64,000 bases of DNA from Rutidosis leptorrhynchoides (lineage: Eukaryota; Streptophyta; Magnoliopsida; Asterales; Asteraceae), in contig NC_092333.1 of assembly GCF_046630445.1 (NCBI RefSeq), positions 4,956,501 to 5,020,500 on the forward strand, written 5' to 3'. Shown in pieces: positions 34,221-47,013 of the stretch (the stretch's first letter is position 1; every line of letters begins with the position of its first letter). The notes under the pieces are model-generated. The model had not been told where the DNA came from. It made no database searches and worked only from the letters and a program-made list of their open reading frames with translations. The translations under genes and the position numbers were made by a program.

Positions 34221-35305
34221 ATGTATTTGATATATGCAAGTGTAAAGGATATAGAGATTCATATAATGAAAAAGCAAAAAAAACAAACATTGGAGGGTTG
34301 TCTCCAATTAACAATAGAGAGTAGAAGCATGTGAAGGCATAGATTGAGATAGATATATAAATCCAAACTATAGATATATATAGATATATATATATCCGTG
34401 ATACATGCAATATAATAATAAAATATAAAAACCTCCAAATTAAAAGTTAAGAGGAAACAGTGATAGTTGTTTGTTGTCCCAATTAAAAGAATAGGGGTAG
34501 TAGTAAAATCAAATGGGTGTTTGGATTCTTGTGGTGATATTTTGTAGAGGAAAGACATCATGGATATATATAATAATATAATTTAAAATATGAACGTGTG
34601 AATTATTAGCCGTCGTCTACTATTCCTCTCACGGACCGGATTTCGTATTTAATTAGTGGCGGATAAAAGTTCTCCGAAAAATCCTAAATTTTTAAATTAA
34701 ACATCTTTATTTATTTAGTCATTATTGTATAATTAACTGTTTGAAATTATAAATAAAAACTTAACTCAACTGTCTGCGCTCGATCCTGGGTAAAAATATA
34801 AAAAGTGTTAAATTTTAATAATTAGATCCTAAATATACTTTTAACAAACCTATAATTTATAAAACTCATTTTCGAATCACCGTTTATTTTAAAATCACAT
34901 AAGTTCAAATTTAACTTGTTTAATATCTATCGAAACATAAAACGAATATTACAATCATATAATATTATTATTTTTTTAAAATATACTCTATATATATTTA
35001 TATATATATATATATAGATTCATTTTAAATAACAACTTTATTATATCGTTTGTTATTTTACATATTCATTTCTAATATTCGAATCATATATTACTTCCAA
35101 TTATATTTCAAATTAAAATATATATGTATCTATTTGCAATTAGCTGTTCGTGAATCGTCGGAAATGGTCGAAGGTCAATTGACTATATGAAACAGTTCAA
35201 AGTTTTTGATATTTCAACATTACAGACTTTGCTCATCGTGTCAAAAATATAATATCGTATCGAGAGTTTGGTTTAAAATTAGTCGAATTTTTCCGGGTCA
35301 TGACA
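34221..35305 (-). mobile_element. LTR X, outer segment (minus strand)
   Basis: Ends at 35305 with the minus-strand LTR start TGTCATGACCC. The stretch 35120-35305 resembles the LTR starts at 990 and 37261 (CTGTTCGTGAATCGTCGG, ACAGACTTTGCTCATCGTG). Because Athila is bounded by a target duplication, this is probably the same LTR as 13996-17240, split by the insertion; continuity is inferred. Confidence 0.6.
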
Positions 35306-35587
35306 GAATGTGTACGGAGTATGTTATATTGAAGTGACTTTTTATATCATTATGGGATTTAAGTATGTTTCCTTGAGTTACTTGCAACCTATCAGTTCAT
35401 ACCATTTAACCTTTATAAGCTGACTTTTTAATTTTTGACCCATTTCAAATATTATATTTAGTACAGGTTGTGATGGTTTTTATCAACCAAAATATATTCA
35501 AGTCTGCACTAATCCATAAATTTGTTCGTTTTATATTTTACAGGTTTTGATATCACTCTGCATTGGTACCTTTGGTTATATTGTAAG

Positions 35588-35791
35588 TTAAGTTCTGTCC
35601 CCTTTCACCGCATCACACGAAGCGAACGATTCAAGTTCTTCCAGTTCTTCTGATGTTAGCTTTAACGACAAAGCTCCAATGTTTTGGTCTAAGTTTTCAC
35701 ACTTTGTTGTTTCAGGTATTGGAACCACATTGATTCCTTGGTGATGCACCCAAGCTAGTGATAGTTGAGCCGCGGTGCTACGGTATGCATT
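35588..35791 (-). pseudogene. Aldo-keto reductase last-exon fragment
   Basis: The minus strand gives a 67-codon frame from a splice acceptor (TCAG before 35791) to TAA at 35588-35590. It reads [44 protein letters not shown], the C-terminal signature of plant aldo-keto reductases (auxin-induced PCNT115 / perakine reductase type). No catalytic Asp-Tyr-Lys-His part is present nearby. Captured or relic exon, not a working gene. Confidence 0.85.
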
Positions 35792-35810
35792 CTGATTTTT
35801 TTACGATATG

Positions 35811-35912
35811 ACGATCCGTTCTTTAGAGCATGTTTTGCAGTACGGGGAACAGAATATCAGAAAAGCCGTTCCATTAGCTCTTGGTCTCCTATGCATTTCG
35901 AACCCAAAGGTC
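35811..35912 (+). pseudogene. 26S proteasome RPN1 (PSMD2-like) exon fragment
   Basis: The plus strand reads RSLEHVLQYGEQ, NIRKAVPLALGLLCISNPKV, matching the conserved proteasome/cyclosome repeat region of the regulatory subunit RPN1. Only about 34 codons remain and the following frame is intron-like. It lies head to head with the aldo-keto reductase fragment, 20 bp away. Confidence 0.8.
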
Positions 35913-36140
35913 CATGTTTTGAAACTAATTAGCAAATACCTTTTGTTATATTTGACGATAGGATGTAGTGGACTGTGTAGTTGATGAAACTTTTTTTTAT
36001 TGATTTTACAGGGTGGACTATATATAAAATACTGACATATGTGGGTCACTTACAAATTTAATTAGCTCGGGTTAAAATTGGCCAGTAATTTGAACTGATC
36101 TTTTGTTTGTGGACACCAGATAATAAAGCTTGAAAGTTAA

Positions 36141-36211
36141 AAAGCCACAACAGAGACACCTGATGCTTTTCAAACTGGAGCTCAAGCTATGAAAGCAATG
36201 CAAAAGGCTGT
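36141..36211 (+). pseudogene. SNF7/VPS32-like ESCRT-III exon fragment
   Basis: The plus strand reads KATTETPDAFQTGAQAMKAM, then QKA, very close to the conserved helix of plant VPS32 (CHMP4) proteins. It ends at a good splice donor (GT|GTAAGT, 36212). Only one exon's worth is seen, so this is a fragment. Confidence 0.75.
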
Positions 36212-37128
36212 GTAAGTTCTAAATTCTATTATGGTGCACCACATGCACTAATTTGGTTGTGCATTATTGAACTTTTGCATTTATAATAGAGTCAAAGTGG
36301 GCGGGTTAGGTGATGATCTAAAGAATGTTTGGTTACAATTTTAAATCGGTTGAACTACGTCAAGTCGAGTAGACCTGATACATTTTCTGTCAGTAGTTAC
36401 GTTTTTTTAATAGAAAATTGTGCATGTCAAATATAATATGCAAAAGTTTGCTAATTTCTATAACAATCTGTACTTTCAAATTGTTCACTTTTTAGTTTTT
36501 ACATTAGTGATTTGTTTTGTATATCAGAGATAATTTTAACTTGAATCAACCCATCTATAAGTGGGTGGGTCGAAATGGGCCCACTAATCATAGTTGTTTT
36601 ACCTTACAGTTCATTTATGTCTGTGGTTGGGAGATAGATTTCACTCACTTGGCCGAAAAATCATTTGTTGATATAGGAGACTATAATTCGATGACAAATT
36701 TCACAAGACAAATTTCATATTCTCTATAATTATAATCATGGCATCATTTTTCTGATCGATATGATATTTGATGATGCATTAATCGAAATATTTTTCTCAC
36801 TTATGCATTATAGTTTGTTTTTGGAACAATATAAAACATGTTTTTGACCTTTATTTGTTGTTCAAAGTTTATTTTTTATAATAATTCAAACTATTATTTT
36901 TTGGTAATAGTTAAAACTATCTAAAAATAATAATAATTGTATCGTCTAATCATTTGTAAATCATAATCTATTCCTGATTAGTTTCATAAAAAAGCTCCGC
37001 GAATTCGTGGGTATTATTCAATAGCTTTATTATATGATTTCGTCTGTTAACTCGCAACCATTCAAATAATATCATATATTAGTTTACGGAGTTTCAAATT
37101 ACTTCTTGATTAGTCTCATAAATAAGCC

Positions 37129-37262
<134 letters not shown>

Positions 37263-37618
37263 TGACAACCCGGAAATTTTTGACCAAACTTAAACTTTAT
37301 CTTTAAATGATTTAACGTTTCCGACACGATAAGCAAAGTCTGTAAAACCGAATCTCAAAAATTTTGAACAATTCAAGTACCCTTCGGTTGTTCTCAATGA
37401 TTCGCGAACCATTACATGTAAATAGATACATATATATACTATAACTTGAAAACGTAACAAAGTTTTAATTGCATGATACCGTACATTAAACTTATTAGTT
37501 TATATATCTATTTGAATATATATGATTTCAAGTTATTTAGTAAACGATAGTAACATTCGATCGATATTTAGATAAGTTAACTAAAACGTTTAAGATGAAC
37601 AAGTAAAACACTAATTTA

Positions 37619-37882
37619 CTACAGTATTTTCGAATTACTACAGTACCCGAAAAGCTACAGTGTTTTCGAAAAACACTATTTGCTACAGTAAAACACTATT
37701 TGCTACAGTAAAAACGATTTTTGCTACATTGCTACAATGAAAACGACTTTGCTACAGTAAAACACTATTTACTACAGTAAACACTATTTGCTACAGTGTT
37801 GCAGTGAAAACGACTTTGCTACCGTAATAGCACTATTTGCTACAGTAAACACTATTGCTACAGTAACACTATTTGCTACAGT
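37619..37882 (+). repeat. CTACAGT tandem motif array in LTR U3
   Basis: Eleven exact CTACAGT and three one-base variants within 264 bp, often as TGCTACAGTAAACACTATT. The reverse form CACTGTAGCA occurs in element A. It stands just upstream of the promoter module, as enhancer repeats do in other LTRs. Confidence 0.8.
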
Positions 37883-37925
37883 ATTTTTATGTCGACGAAC
37901 TAGCAAACAAAAGCGGATCAGGCGG

Positions 37926-37973
37926 CCATGCGATCGCATGGCAAAAGCACTGAAAACCCATGCGATCGCATGG
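37926..37973 (+). promoter_or_regulatory. Paired 16-bp palindrome module, copy 6 (solo LTR 1)
   Basis: CCATGCGATCGCATGG at 37926-37941 and 37958-37973, 32 bp apart; TATAAAAG follows at 37996. Confidence 0.8.
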
Positions 37974-38064
37974 GGTACTGTAGCAGGCCAGATACTATAA
38001 AAGCTCGAACTGGTTCAGCTTGTTTCTTCATTCTTTTTTTTACTCGTATCATTTAAATTATTTA

Positions 38065-38167
<103 letters not shown>

Positions 38168-39802
38168 AATTGGTATTATACATAAAATACTACGACGAGG
38201 TTATGAGCGTGTCACTTTCAAAATGGGTTTTCGAGCGGGATAAAGCTAAGGAAATTATGGGTTATAACTATGGAGGTTATGGGTAATGTTCATGGGTAAT
38301 ATTCGCAAGTCAAACCTAGTGTTTATCATCTATGTTGTTTCTACGTACTTTTCTGAAATATTGAATCACAATATTGATACGTAAGCATTTATATTTTATC
38401 TTTTATAAATTAATAGTGTATACATGTCTAGTGCTCGAGTATATATATTTATACATGTTTGTATGCTAAATTTCTTCGTTAAACAGTTTATAATGAATCA
38501 CGAATTAAATACATATATTACTGGTAAAAGGTATATGATATACATGTTTTCGGAAAGCTGGCGAAAAATCAATAACTTTTCATTTAGACACCGAATAGTT
38601 TCGATGAACGGATTAAAAGATATGATCAACTGAATTATGATTGACGTTAATTGAAATTGCTTTTGAATCTGCAATTAAGATTTAAACAGCTTGTTTACGA
38701 GATTGATAAAATGGATTTTTGAATATTACCAACCGAGTAAATGAATCCTTATATAAGGCACGTCTTGTTTTGTTGAACTATTGTTAAAATTGACTTTTTG
38801 AAACGACTTTGGATAACTTTTGTATGTAGATCTCGAGCATTAGGATTGTGATACACTATGACCTGACCTAGACCAACATATGTTCTCTAGGTTGAGATCT
38901 ACGATTATTTGATATTCCGAGTTTCGGTCACATTACGATGAACAACTATATGTGCTGCTAAGGTGAGTTTCATATGATCCCTTTTTAATTGCTTTTGCAA
39001 TATATATTTTTGGGCTGAGAATACATGCAATTTATTTTAAACGCAATGGATACAAGTACATACTTAATTCTACACTGAGTTTAAACCGAAAATCCCTTAG
39101 CTTTGGTAACTAGTAACTGCCAGTACATAGGATGTGGACTGGTGGGCGCGAATAACAGTATATGGATCCATAGGGCTTGACATCCCCGTCCGAGCCAGAG
39201 CGCTAGCCTTTTAACGGACGTGTGTTATTTAAGTTTAGGACACGTTGGTTTGCGTGTATTAAAACGAATGGGGTATTTATCATTATAACGTTAAAGCTTA
39301 GTTACCAGGGTGCTCTGTTATGTAGAATCTATTGATAAACGTTTCTGGAGGAAACAACTGAAATCTTGTGAGCCACTTTTATATACAGATTATGCGAAAC
39401 ACTAAAACTATGAACTCACCAACCTTTGTGTTGACACTTGTTAGCATGTTTATTCTCAGGTTCCCTAGAAGTCTTCCGCTGTTTGCTTACATGTTATACA
39501 AGCTATGTGCATGGAGTCTTGCATGCTTTATTCAAAAAAAACGTTGCATTCACAAAACCATCATCATGTATCTATTTTGACTGCATTGTCAACGGAAGAA
39601 TTATTGTAAACTATTATTTACGGTGATTGTCTATATGTAGAAATCATCAGATGTCGAAAACCTTGGAATTAAATATTCATTTATGGTATGCCTTTTCAAA
39701 AGAATGCAATGTTTACAAAACGTATCATATAGAGGTCAAATACCTCGCAATGAAATCAATGAATGACGTGTTTGTCCATATGGATTTGGAGCGATCGTCA
39801 CA

Positions 39803-39889
<87 letters not shown>
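39803..39889. repeat. AAT microsatellite (right half)
   Basis: Continuation of the repeat at 37157-37260, split by solo LTR 1. Confidence 0.95.
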
Positions 39890-39890
<1 letters not shown>

Positions 39891-41394
39891 TTTCATTATT
39901 ATTTTTTTAACTAACTTAATTATTTTATTTATTTTGTAACTGAAAATAACAATATTATATTCTAGAAAATTGAACACATTGAACCCACTCATCCACTATT
40001 TTCACTACAAAGTTCCAGCAATATGATTTCAAGTTAACACGTCACCATTCACATTGCTCTTATTAAAAGGTATGCACACATTATATGAGGGCCGAAATTC
40101 GACATAACATATATGGAGTAATTAAAATAATGTCGTATTCTGTTTACATGATCTTATATGTCGTATTCTGTTTACAAACTCACAGACTTATAAATATGTT
40201 TGTTAGTGTTGCAGATATGATTAAGTTATTTTACAGACATAAAAATAAACAGTGTTCACTATTCAGCATACGACCTTTATGGCACATTTTCTCTAATAAT
40301 ACCCTTTAATGTTACATACATGTCACTGATCTTTAAATAAACATTGATCAACTTTCTCATCTTATTAAATTTAAACATAGCTTAAGAATCCCATTCCCGT
40401 GTTTCATAATAAAAGCTACTATATTTTATTAACTCGAGATCTCTAAAAATATGATTCCTTCTATGTTGGAAAACATAATATAATTAATACAGTATTATTT
40501 CCATTTCGAATACTTGTAATCACGTTGTTTGTTTGTTAGTGGATGATTAACCGTTACAAGAGGTTATGTTACTATATTCATTATGTTATGATTTGATTAT
40601 AAACATTTGCTTTACCAATTTCATAATTGATCTTCTTTCACTTTCTGTGGTGATACTATTCCCAATATGGTTGTCATCCACACTATCAAACTCGAGTTAA
40701 TTGCATGAATATTCTCTTTTTATTTGGTGATCACCCATTTTTGAATCATTGTTTCTTGTCCACTCGTTAACACGATAGTGCTATTGACATTTAGCGTTGT
40801 GGACCAAGAGATCAAGACCACACCCACTTTCTTCCACGCATTTTGGATTGAAACAATGAACCACTCTAGTGGACTTTCACCAAAAAAGGCCCATTCTCTT
40901 AATGTCGAACCTTCACCATAAACCTCAGTTTATTATAGTTGACAAAAGAAGACGACTTAGACAACGCGTCAACGAGTAACTTTCGCCTATACAAGTCAAA
41001 TCTGCTGGTTGACATATCCGATTATCCTCAATATCATTAGCAATTATTCTGCTTTATAAGTTTGCAAAAATCAACTTTGTTCATTGTTGAGATCTCAAGG
41101 CCAGAAATAATTGCTCTTATTTGCAAGAACCAAGTTCATTGAAGCCGTAAATTGTGAACTCGGGATCACTTTCAAGTATTTACAGTGATATTTCTTTTAC
41201 ACCTAACATGTAGCAATTTCTGAAGCATTCATCTTGCATAATACCAGCAACAATAAAAGACGGTCAATATTTAGTTTGTATCTCATCTTAATAGCCAAGT
41301 CTCATAGTTCGTTAATATAATCGGCCACCAATAATGTCAATACTTTGTATATGTATGCTAAGCACATGTGCAACTCATTGTTAAAAAGACAACT
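39890..41394. other. Intergenic DNA, no gene seen
   Basis: Ordinary AT-rich sequence. Both strands were read for exon-like or transposon-like signatures without success. Confidence 0.5.
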
Positions 41395-41518
41395 AACACA
41401 CCCCAACACAAATTTTTCACAAAAATATAGATAATGTCCACGTCTAGACTTGAACTCGCAACCTCATGATTAAAAGAGCATTTTGAAACCACTAAATCAA
41501 TGACCTCTGGCGCAGGTG
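41395..41518 (-). mobile_element. tRNA-derived SINE
   Basis: The minus strand has an A-box-like TGATTTAGTGGTTTC (41485-41499) and a B-box-like GAGTTCAAGTCT (41446-41457) about 30 bp apart, the spacing of a pol III promoter, followed by a tRNA-unrelated body. It is not a cloverleaf-forming tRNA gene. Confidence 0.55.
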
Positions 41519-41896
41519 AAACTCATTTACTAAAGATTCAAGTCAAACTGTGCAATTTTCATTGTAAAAGATTAAAGACAAACAATGTTGTGGCTTATTA
41601 ACAGACAAGAAAAGTAATAATGAAAATATTTTCTCTACATACGTGATTTCAATAATTTATTCTTCTATCGTAAATCATAATTCAACTTTTGATTATGTTT
41701 ATGTTGTGAAACTAAGAAAGTGTATAACCATTTGTCATGGTTGAAATGAGTAAAACATCATGTAAAAGCGTTGTCTCAACAAAATCGAACAGTTACAATC
41801 AAAAGATAAGATTCCATGGCCAGTGGCCACACTAATTCACTAAGGATCATCATTAAGAATTATTCAAAACATGAATCACCACCTCTGTATCTCCAT

Positions 41897-44275
41897 TTAG
41901 TGGTGTGCCTTGGCTGCAGCTTTTCTTTGCGAGTTAGCCTTTGCCTGAAAAACATGTGCATTACAGTCAATATGAATTGTCATAACTCACAAGACACACA
42001 AGTGGAAATACGCTCCAGTATTAATAAAATAAAGTAAAAGTAAATCGGTTAAGTTTTATAAATAAGGCCACAACTACAAATGGGATTTTCACCCCAATTT
42101 AACATATGAATTTCTAAATAGGTCAACTCAGGATACGTATTATCTACGCAGATCAGACACATTATAGCTATAGAGCTTGAAGAAAACAAGTAAAATGGGT
42201 CAAAAGTAGCCCAAAGTGTAGTTCTACACAATTATGCACACCAACCGTCAAACCCAGCCCAGTCCCTTTTGACTCATAACAAAAATGACATGTTCTGTAT
42301 GCTACCAAACCCATTTTTCACCTTTAGCTACAACATACGGTGGATGCAAGAATAATTGGGCTTGCGAGATGAAAACATGATAGTGACTTAAAAGTAAGAA
42401 CAAATGCACTGGTATATAACTGCACGTACATACAAGTTATCCTAGTCTTGCTCAGTACCGTCCAAATTACGACTAAAGAAACTTGTTTTGTAGCCTCAGT
42501 TTGCCTTTGTCCCCACCCAATAGTGAGCATAAAAGTTTTACTTCACATTTAGCCATTATTAAATATTCTTATCTTTCAAACCGTCTCTCTAACATTCCTA
42601 AGACCATCACTACCACCCCCTTGTGACTAATCTTACAATTCAAAACCTCTTTAAATAGCAGAAACCATATCCATTGTGTCCCCCATCATACACCAAACGA
42701 CCTACAACCACAAAGCACCTAATAACATCATCCGCAATGGGGTTAAGGATACCACTAATTCATAGGGCTTAGAGAAAAAATTTAGTTTCTGGGCAGTATA
42801 TAGAGTCCATCTGTCCAAAGTAACAATTGACAACAGTTCACCTAAACAAAAGCATAAGAATCCCTATCTTTATTGGAACATATAAAAAATACAGCAAGCA
42901 CGTACATATGGCCATTCAGATTGTTTAAAACAATAAAAAAGAAAAGAACCACAAACAAAGCATGACAGAAGCAAGATAACAAGTTAATAGACATACACCC
43001 GAGTAGGGGAGTATTATGCATTAACATACTCCATGGACTTTTCAACAATTATTTAACATGAAGCGCCAGCATCTTTTTAGAGTTATCCGATGAAAGATAG
43101 TCTAAGCTTCTACAACACAAACTTTGACCTACTATGGAAAGTACTACTTAAGTCGATATATTAATTTTTAACATAGCAACGTTCTCCAATATGATAGCAT
43201 CCACAAACATAACATAGAATTTCACTATGATGAATTCCAATGGTTAAGAGTCACAAGCAACATTAATGCTTTACCGGTAAGTAAGACTATATTTACACAT
43301 AGTCCAGTCAACATTCAAACAAACGTAAATCAGCTAGATTTGAAAAGAACTCATGATTTAGGCATCAAACTTTGAAAGCATGTTGTACGCGCGACATTCC
43401 AGATATAATAAATGAAGGACCATTACACAAGATTTTCATCGATATTTACTTTTAGTTTGTTACTTCAAATAATAGGACTGTATGGTTTCATTCAAATAAC
43501 ACACTCACACACAAAGGCTGAACGTTACATAGATGCCCAAGAACAAAGATTTATAAGAACATAATTCATATAGGACATACACATAGATTAACATGTAAAA
43601 ACAGTACTGCACCTGAAGGTATTTGAGCTTAAGACTTCCATAAACAACTCCAACGGAGAAGGCAGACACACGAGCTACCTACAATTACCAAATACATAAA
43701 ACATATCAATATGGCACAACAAAAAGATAAGACACACAAATATACAAGTATACATGTAACACGCCAACTTTAGACATAAAAAATTGATTTTACGCTTTCT
43801 AATTTCAGATAGCACTAAGAAAATATCATACAAAATACAAACAAATCATACACACACATGAGACCTTCACTTTTATATTTCTCAAAAATGCGTAGAAAAA
43901 CAGATATACTCTAGATGCATTGTGCATGTACACTCGTTTTTTCGACATACGACTGTGAATTAGTGAAGCTTGTTAACTATGTGCGTGTATCGGTGTATGA
44001 TTTATCTTACCAGCTATGTATATGTAACATCATATAATTTCTCATGAACAGCAAAACCCAACCCTAATTGCGCAATAAGCTATTTGACTAACATATCATC
44101 CAAACTATTAACAACTGATTGAACATCGCATACTAAGAATCTAACATATCAATAGAATCAATCAATTTACTCATAAACAAAAGAATCAATGAATTAAAAT
44201 CGATAAAACCGAGATTATTACCAGAGCGAGTGTGCTGGTGCCGGAGTAAGGACCGGGAGGAGGTATCGGCGCCAT
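41897..44275 (-). CDS. Mitochondrial ATP synthase subunit e homologue, three exons
   Basis: Exons on the minus strand: 44222-44275 (ATG at 44275, MAPIPPPGPYSGTSTLAL), 43613-43678 (VARVSAFSVGVVYGSLKLKY...), 41897-41944 (AKANSQRKAAAKAHH, stop TAA at 41897-41899). All junctions are GT-AG and phase 0, giving 55 residues. It resembles the small plant proteins annotated as ATP synthase E chain: a short N-terminus, one membrane helix with a glycine motif (about residues 20-35) and a basic, Lys/Ala-rich tail. Subunit e sits in the inner-membrane Fo part and supports ATP synthase dimers. Introns are 543 and 1668 bp. Intact at every position I can check; the only convincing host gene here. Confidence 0.88.
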
Positions 44276-44500
44276 CGGAATAAAAATGTGTTGACCGGCG
44301 AATTGAATAAAAAGGAGAGCAAATACGTCCCTAGATCTGAATATGTAGAGACCCTAAATTTTGTTCTGTTTTAGGGGTTTTCTTTTGTTGACGAAAAAAA
44401 AAAAAAAAGATTGTAATGGTCTAAGGTCCTGCGCACTGTAAAACAAAGTAATGGGCCATGCACTAAGCGAGAAAAAAGATTTATTGGGCCTGGACCCAAC
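44276..44500 (-). promoter_or_regulatory. Promoter region of the ATP synthase e gene: site II and telo-box-like motifs
   Basis: Two TGGGCC elements (44452-44457, 44485-44490) lie about 180-215 bp before the ATG, and ACCCTAAA (44351-44358) between them and the gene. Site II (TGGGCC/T) and telo-box motifs are typical of nuclear genes for mitochondrial proteins. A 16-bp A run (about 44394-44409) intervenes. Confidence 0.5.
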
Positions 44501-45470
44501 TATTTACGGAGTAATTATGATGGATGGGGGAAATTGGTCATCGTGCCTCTATTTTCGAAAAATTTTAACAGTATGCCCTAAAAAAATTGAAATTGCAAGA
44601 TGCCCGCTGTCTACGCATGTGTACGTGAATATTTCTTACACACGCATCACGTACAGGATTGCATGCATCATGCGTGACGCATGGAGAGAGAACATTTCTT
44701 CAATTTCAAATTTTTAAGGGGTTAAACACTTCAAAAATTGGGGTCATATTGATCAATTTTTCATTTTGATTTGTGGCGAACTAGTAGAGTTTTTCAAAGT
44801 ATCCGTCATAGGCCCGCCTCTGTCTGTCATCGCGAATAACCCGTTCGCCCTCACTTGTTCCTGCTCCGTCCGTGATGTTCAAGCACATTTTAAGACGAGT
44901 GTTTTAGAGGACATGTGAATTAATAATTATGCAACATCAATAGTTGTAAATTCGTTTATTTAATAAATAATAAATTAAGTGGGTCTCAGTTTTTTATAGG
45001 AAGTGTGTGATCGACTCTAAATCTGTCTCCATTTTATTCTAAAGAGGAAGTGATCAAATGACGGTGTTATACAAATTCGTCTTCAAAAGAAAATGTGTGA
45101 TGATTTAAAGTCACATGATTTTTTTCTTTTACATTTTTTCCTCCGCACTTAATTAGTTCACCTAGTTATATAAACTTAAAAATGTTGCAAGACTTATATT
45201 TAAGTATACTACACAATCTCAATATTAATGTGTTATCTTGTGTTTAGATGTTTATTTATTTATTTATGGGTGATATAATAAAAAAGTTGTAAAAAGATTA
45301 TTATATTTATAGAATATAAATATCATAATTAATGTATTATATAATATAAATATAAATATATAATATAATATTATAAATAAATACTTGCAAATGATTAAAA
45401 AGGTATTGATTATCATGAGTTTAGTTTCATCTTAACCAATTTATGATTGAGCGTGCCTTTAAGTTTAAAA
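44501..45470. other. Intergenic DNA, no gene seen
   Basis: No recognisable coding or mobile sequence. The frame at 44451-44717 plus spans promoter DNA and has no protein features. Confidence 0.45.
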
Positions 45471-46775
45471 GAGTTAATTATACAATTAGTCCTTTTGGTT
45501 TACTCAATATTATACCGGTAGTCCTTTTCTTATGATTATACCGGTAGTCTTTGTGGTTTGATAAAGGTACGGCGTTGGTCCTAAATCTAACGTCATGTAA
45601 ATAGTTAACGAGATAAATTAACTACGGTTAAATTTAAGACCAGTCCGTGCATTTATCAAACCTAAATGGACTATTTTTTTTTTTAAAGAGACTAGTTTTC
45701 TTCATATTTATCATTTCAAAATTATAAACCCTAATTCTATAAACCTTATCTTCATCATTCCAATTACACAAACCCTAATTTAATAAACATTCATCTTCAA
45801 TTCATATCTTAATTATCATCACTGAATCATTCATTTAAATTTAGACAAATTTTCTAAATCTAGTGATTGTTAATAATATAGAGATATTGTTATTGTGTAA
45901 TAAACCGATCTTAACATATAAAAATCTCCTCTTTTCTATGTATACATTTGTACTTGGGACGGTGTAACAAGAATAAACTAAAATAAACATTTTAAGGAGT
46001 GAAGTATCATGAGATATTGAAATACGGGGACAATCTTGACCATCTAGTTTACCAAATATAATGAACCTGTTATATTAGAATTTGGCTGAGCCAGGTGCTC
46101 GTGGGGAAGATATCGTGTCTCGAATGTTATCTATTCCAGTTGCAAATTGAACAAGAATCTCAAAACCTAACCCAAAATCTACATGTGGAACTGAATTAAT
46201 ACAAGCTGAATGAAAACTAATATGTTAAACAAAATACGATGCCTTTATGTTTATGTTTTGACTTTGAACTTCTAATGAGTCACTCGCATAACCTTGAATT
46301 GACAAGAATTCTTTTCAACATAAATAATCTGGGAACTATATTAGTAACTAAGTTGTAACAGATACCAACTGATAGTAGTTTTAAATGAATGTTTAAGTAA
46401 TTAATTGTTATTGTGATGATGAAGATGGAGGTTTATAAAATTAGAGTTAATGTAATTGGGATGATGAAGATGAAGGTTAATAAAATTAGAATTAATAATT
46501 ATGAGATGATGAAGATGAATGTGAAAAAAAAAAACAGAAAACTGGTCCTTTTCTCTTCAAAATTATACCAGTAGTCCATTTGGTTTGATAAATGCACGAG
46601 GCTGATCCAAAACTTAACGCCAACTAATTTGTCTCGTTAACCATCTACACGGCGTTAGGTTTAGGATCAAAACCATGCATTTATCAAACCATAGGGACTA
46701 CCAGTATAACTGTAAAAAGAAAAGAATCATCGATATAATTTTGTATAAACTATAGGGACCAATGGTATAAGTAAC
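45471..46775. mobile_element. Non-autonomous long-TIR transposon (Mutator-like)
   Basis: The ends are long inverted repeats of roughly 350 bp (45471-45815 and 46415-46775): TAGTCC.TTTGGTTT..., GGTTTGATAAA, CTAAACCTAACG and an inner CATCTTCATCATCCCAATTACA block all recur in reverse complement. AGTTTAAAA before (45462-45470) and AGTTTAGAT after (46776-46784) could be a decayed 9-bp duplication (7 of 9 match), the Mutator length. The middle codes for nothing. A different TIR superfamily is possible. Confidence 0.65.
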
Positions 46776-46890
46776 AGTTTAGATAAATAATCTATCTATA
46801 TATATAAAAGTGTAACAACCCCAAAACGTAATACGAGAAAACACGACTTTTTTTTTTTTTAAAACAACAACATCATTTAGCCAGACCAAA

Positions 46891-46921
46891 TGCGCGGTGC
46901 GCATTTGAGTGCGCGGCGCGG
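46891..46921 (-). promoter_or_regulatory. GC-rich paired near-palindrome, copy 1
   Basis: ATGCGCGGTGCGCAT, then TGCGCGGCGCGG; TGCGC to TGCGC is 19 bp (46891, 46910). Confidence 0.5.
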
Positions 46922-46982
46922 TTTACTACATCGAACAGAAACATAACTTGAGCTCGGAAACAACTACCTGCACTTGACCACT

Positions 46983-47013
46983 TGCGCGACGCGCAAGGGT
47001 GTGCGCTTCGCGC
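46983..47013 (-). promoter_or_regulatory. GC-rich paired near-palindrome, copy 2
   Basis: TTGCGCGACGCGCAA, then TGCGCTTCGCGC; TGCGC to TGCGC is 19 bp (46983, 47002). Confidence 0.5.

Noticed and set aside
36517..36729. 70-codon ORF as a fourth captured gene piece
   Set aside because: Has an acceptor-like CTTACAG in front, but I do not recognise the protein sequence.
41395..41518. tRNA gene
   Set aside because: A- and B-box-like motifs are present but no cloverleaf can be drawn; better as a SINE.
44451..44717. 88-codon plus-strand ORF upstream of the ATP synthase gene
   Set aside because: Overlaps the promoter motifs and shows no protein features.
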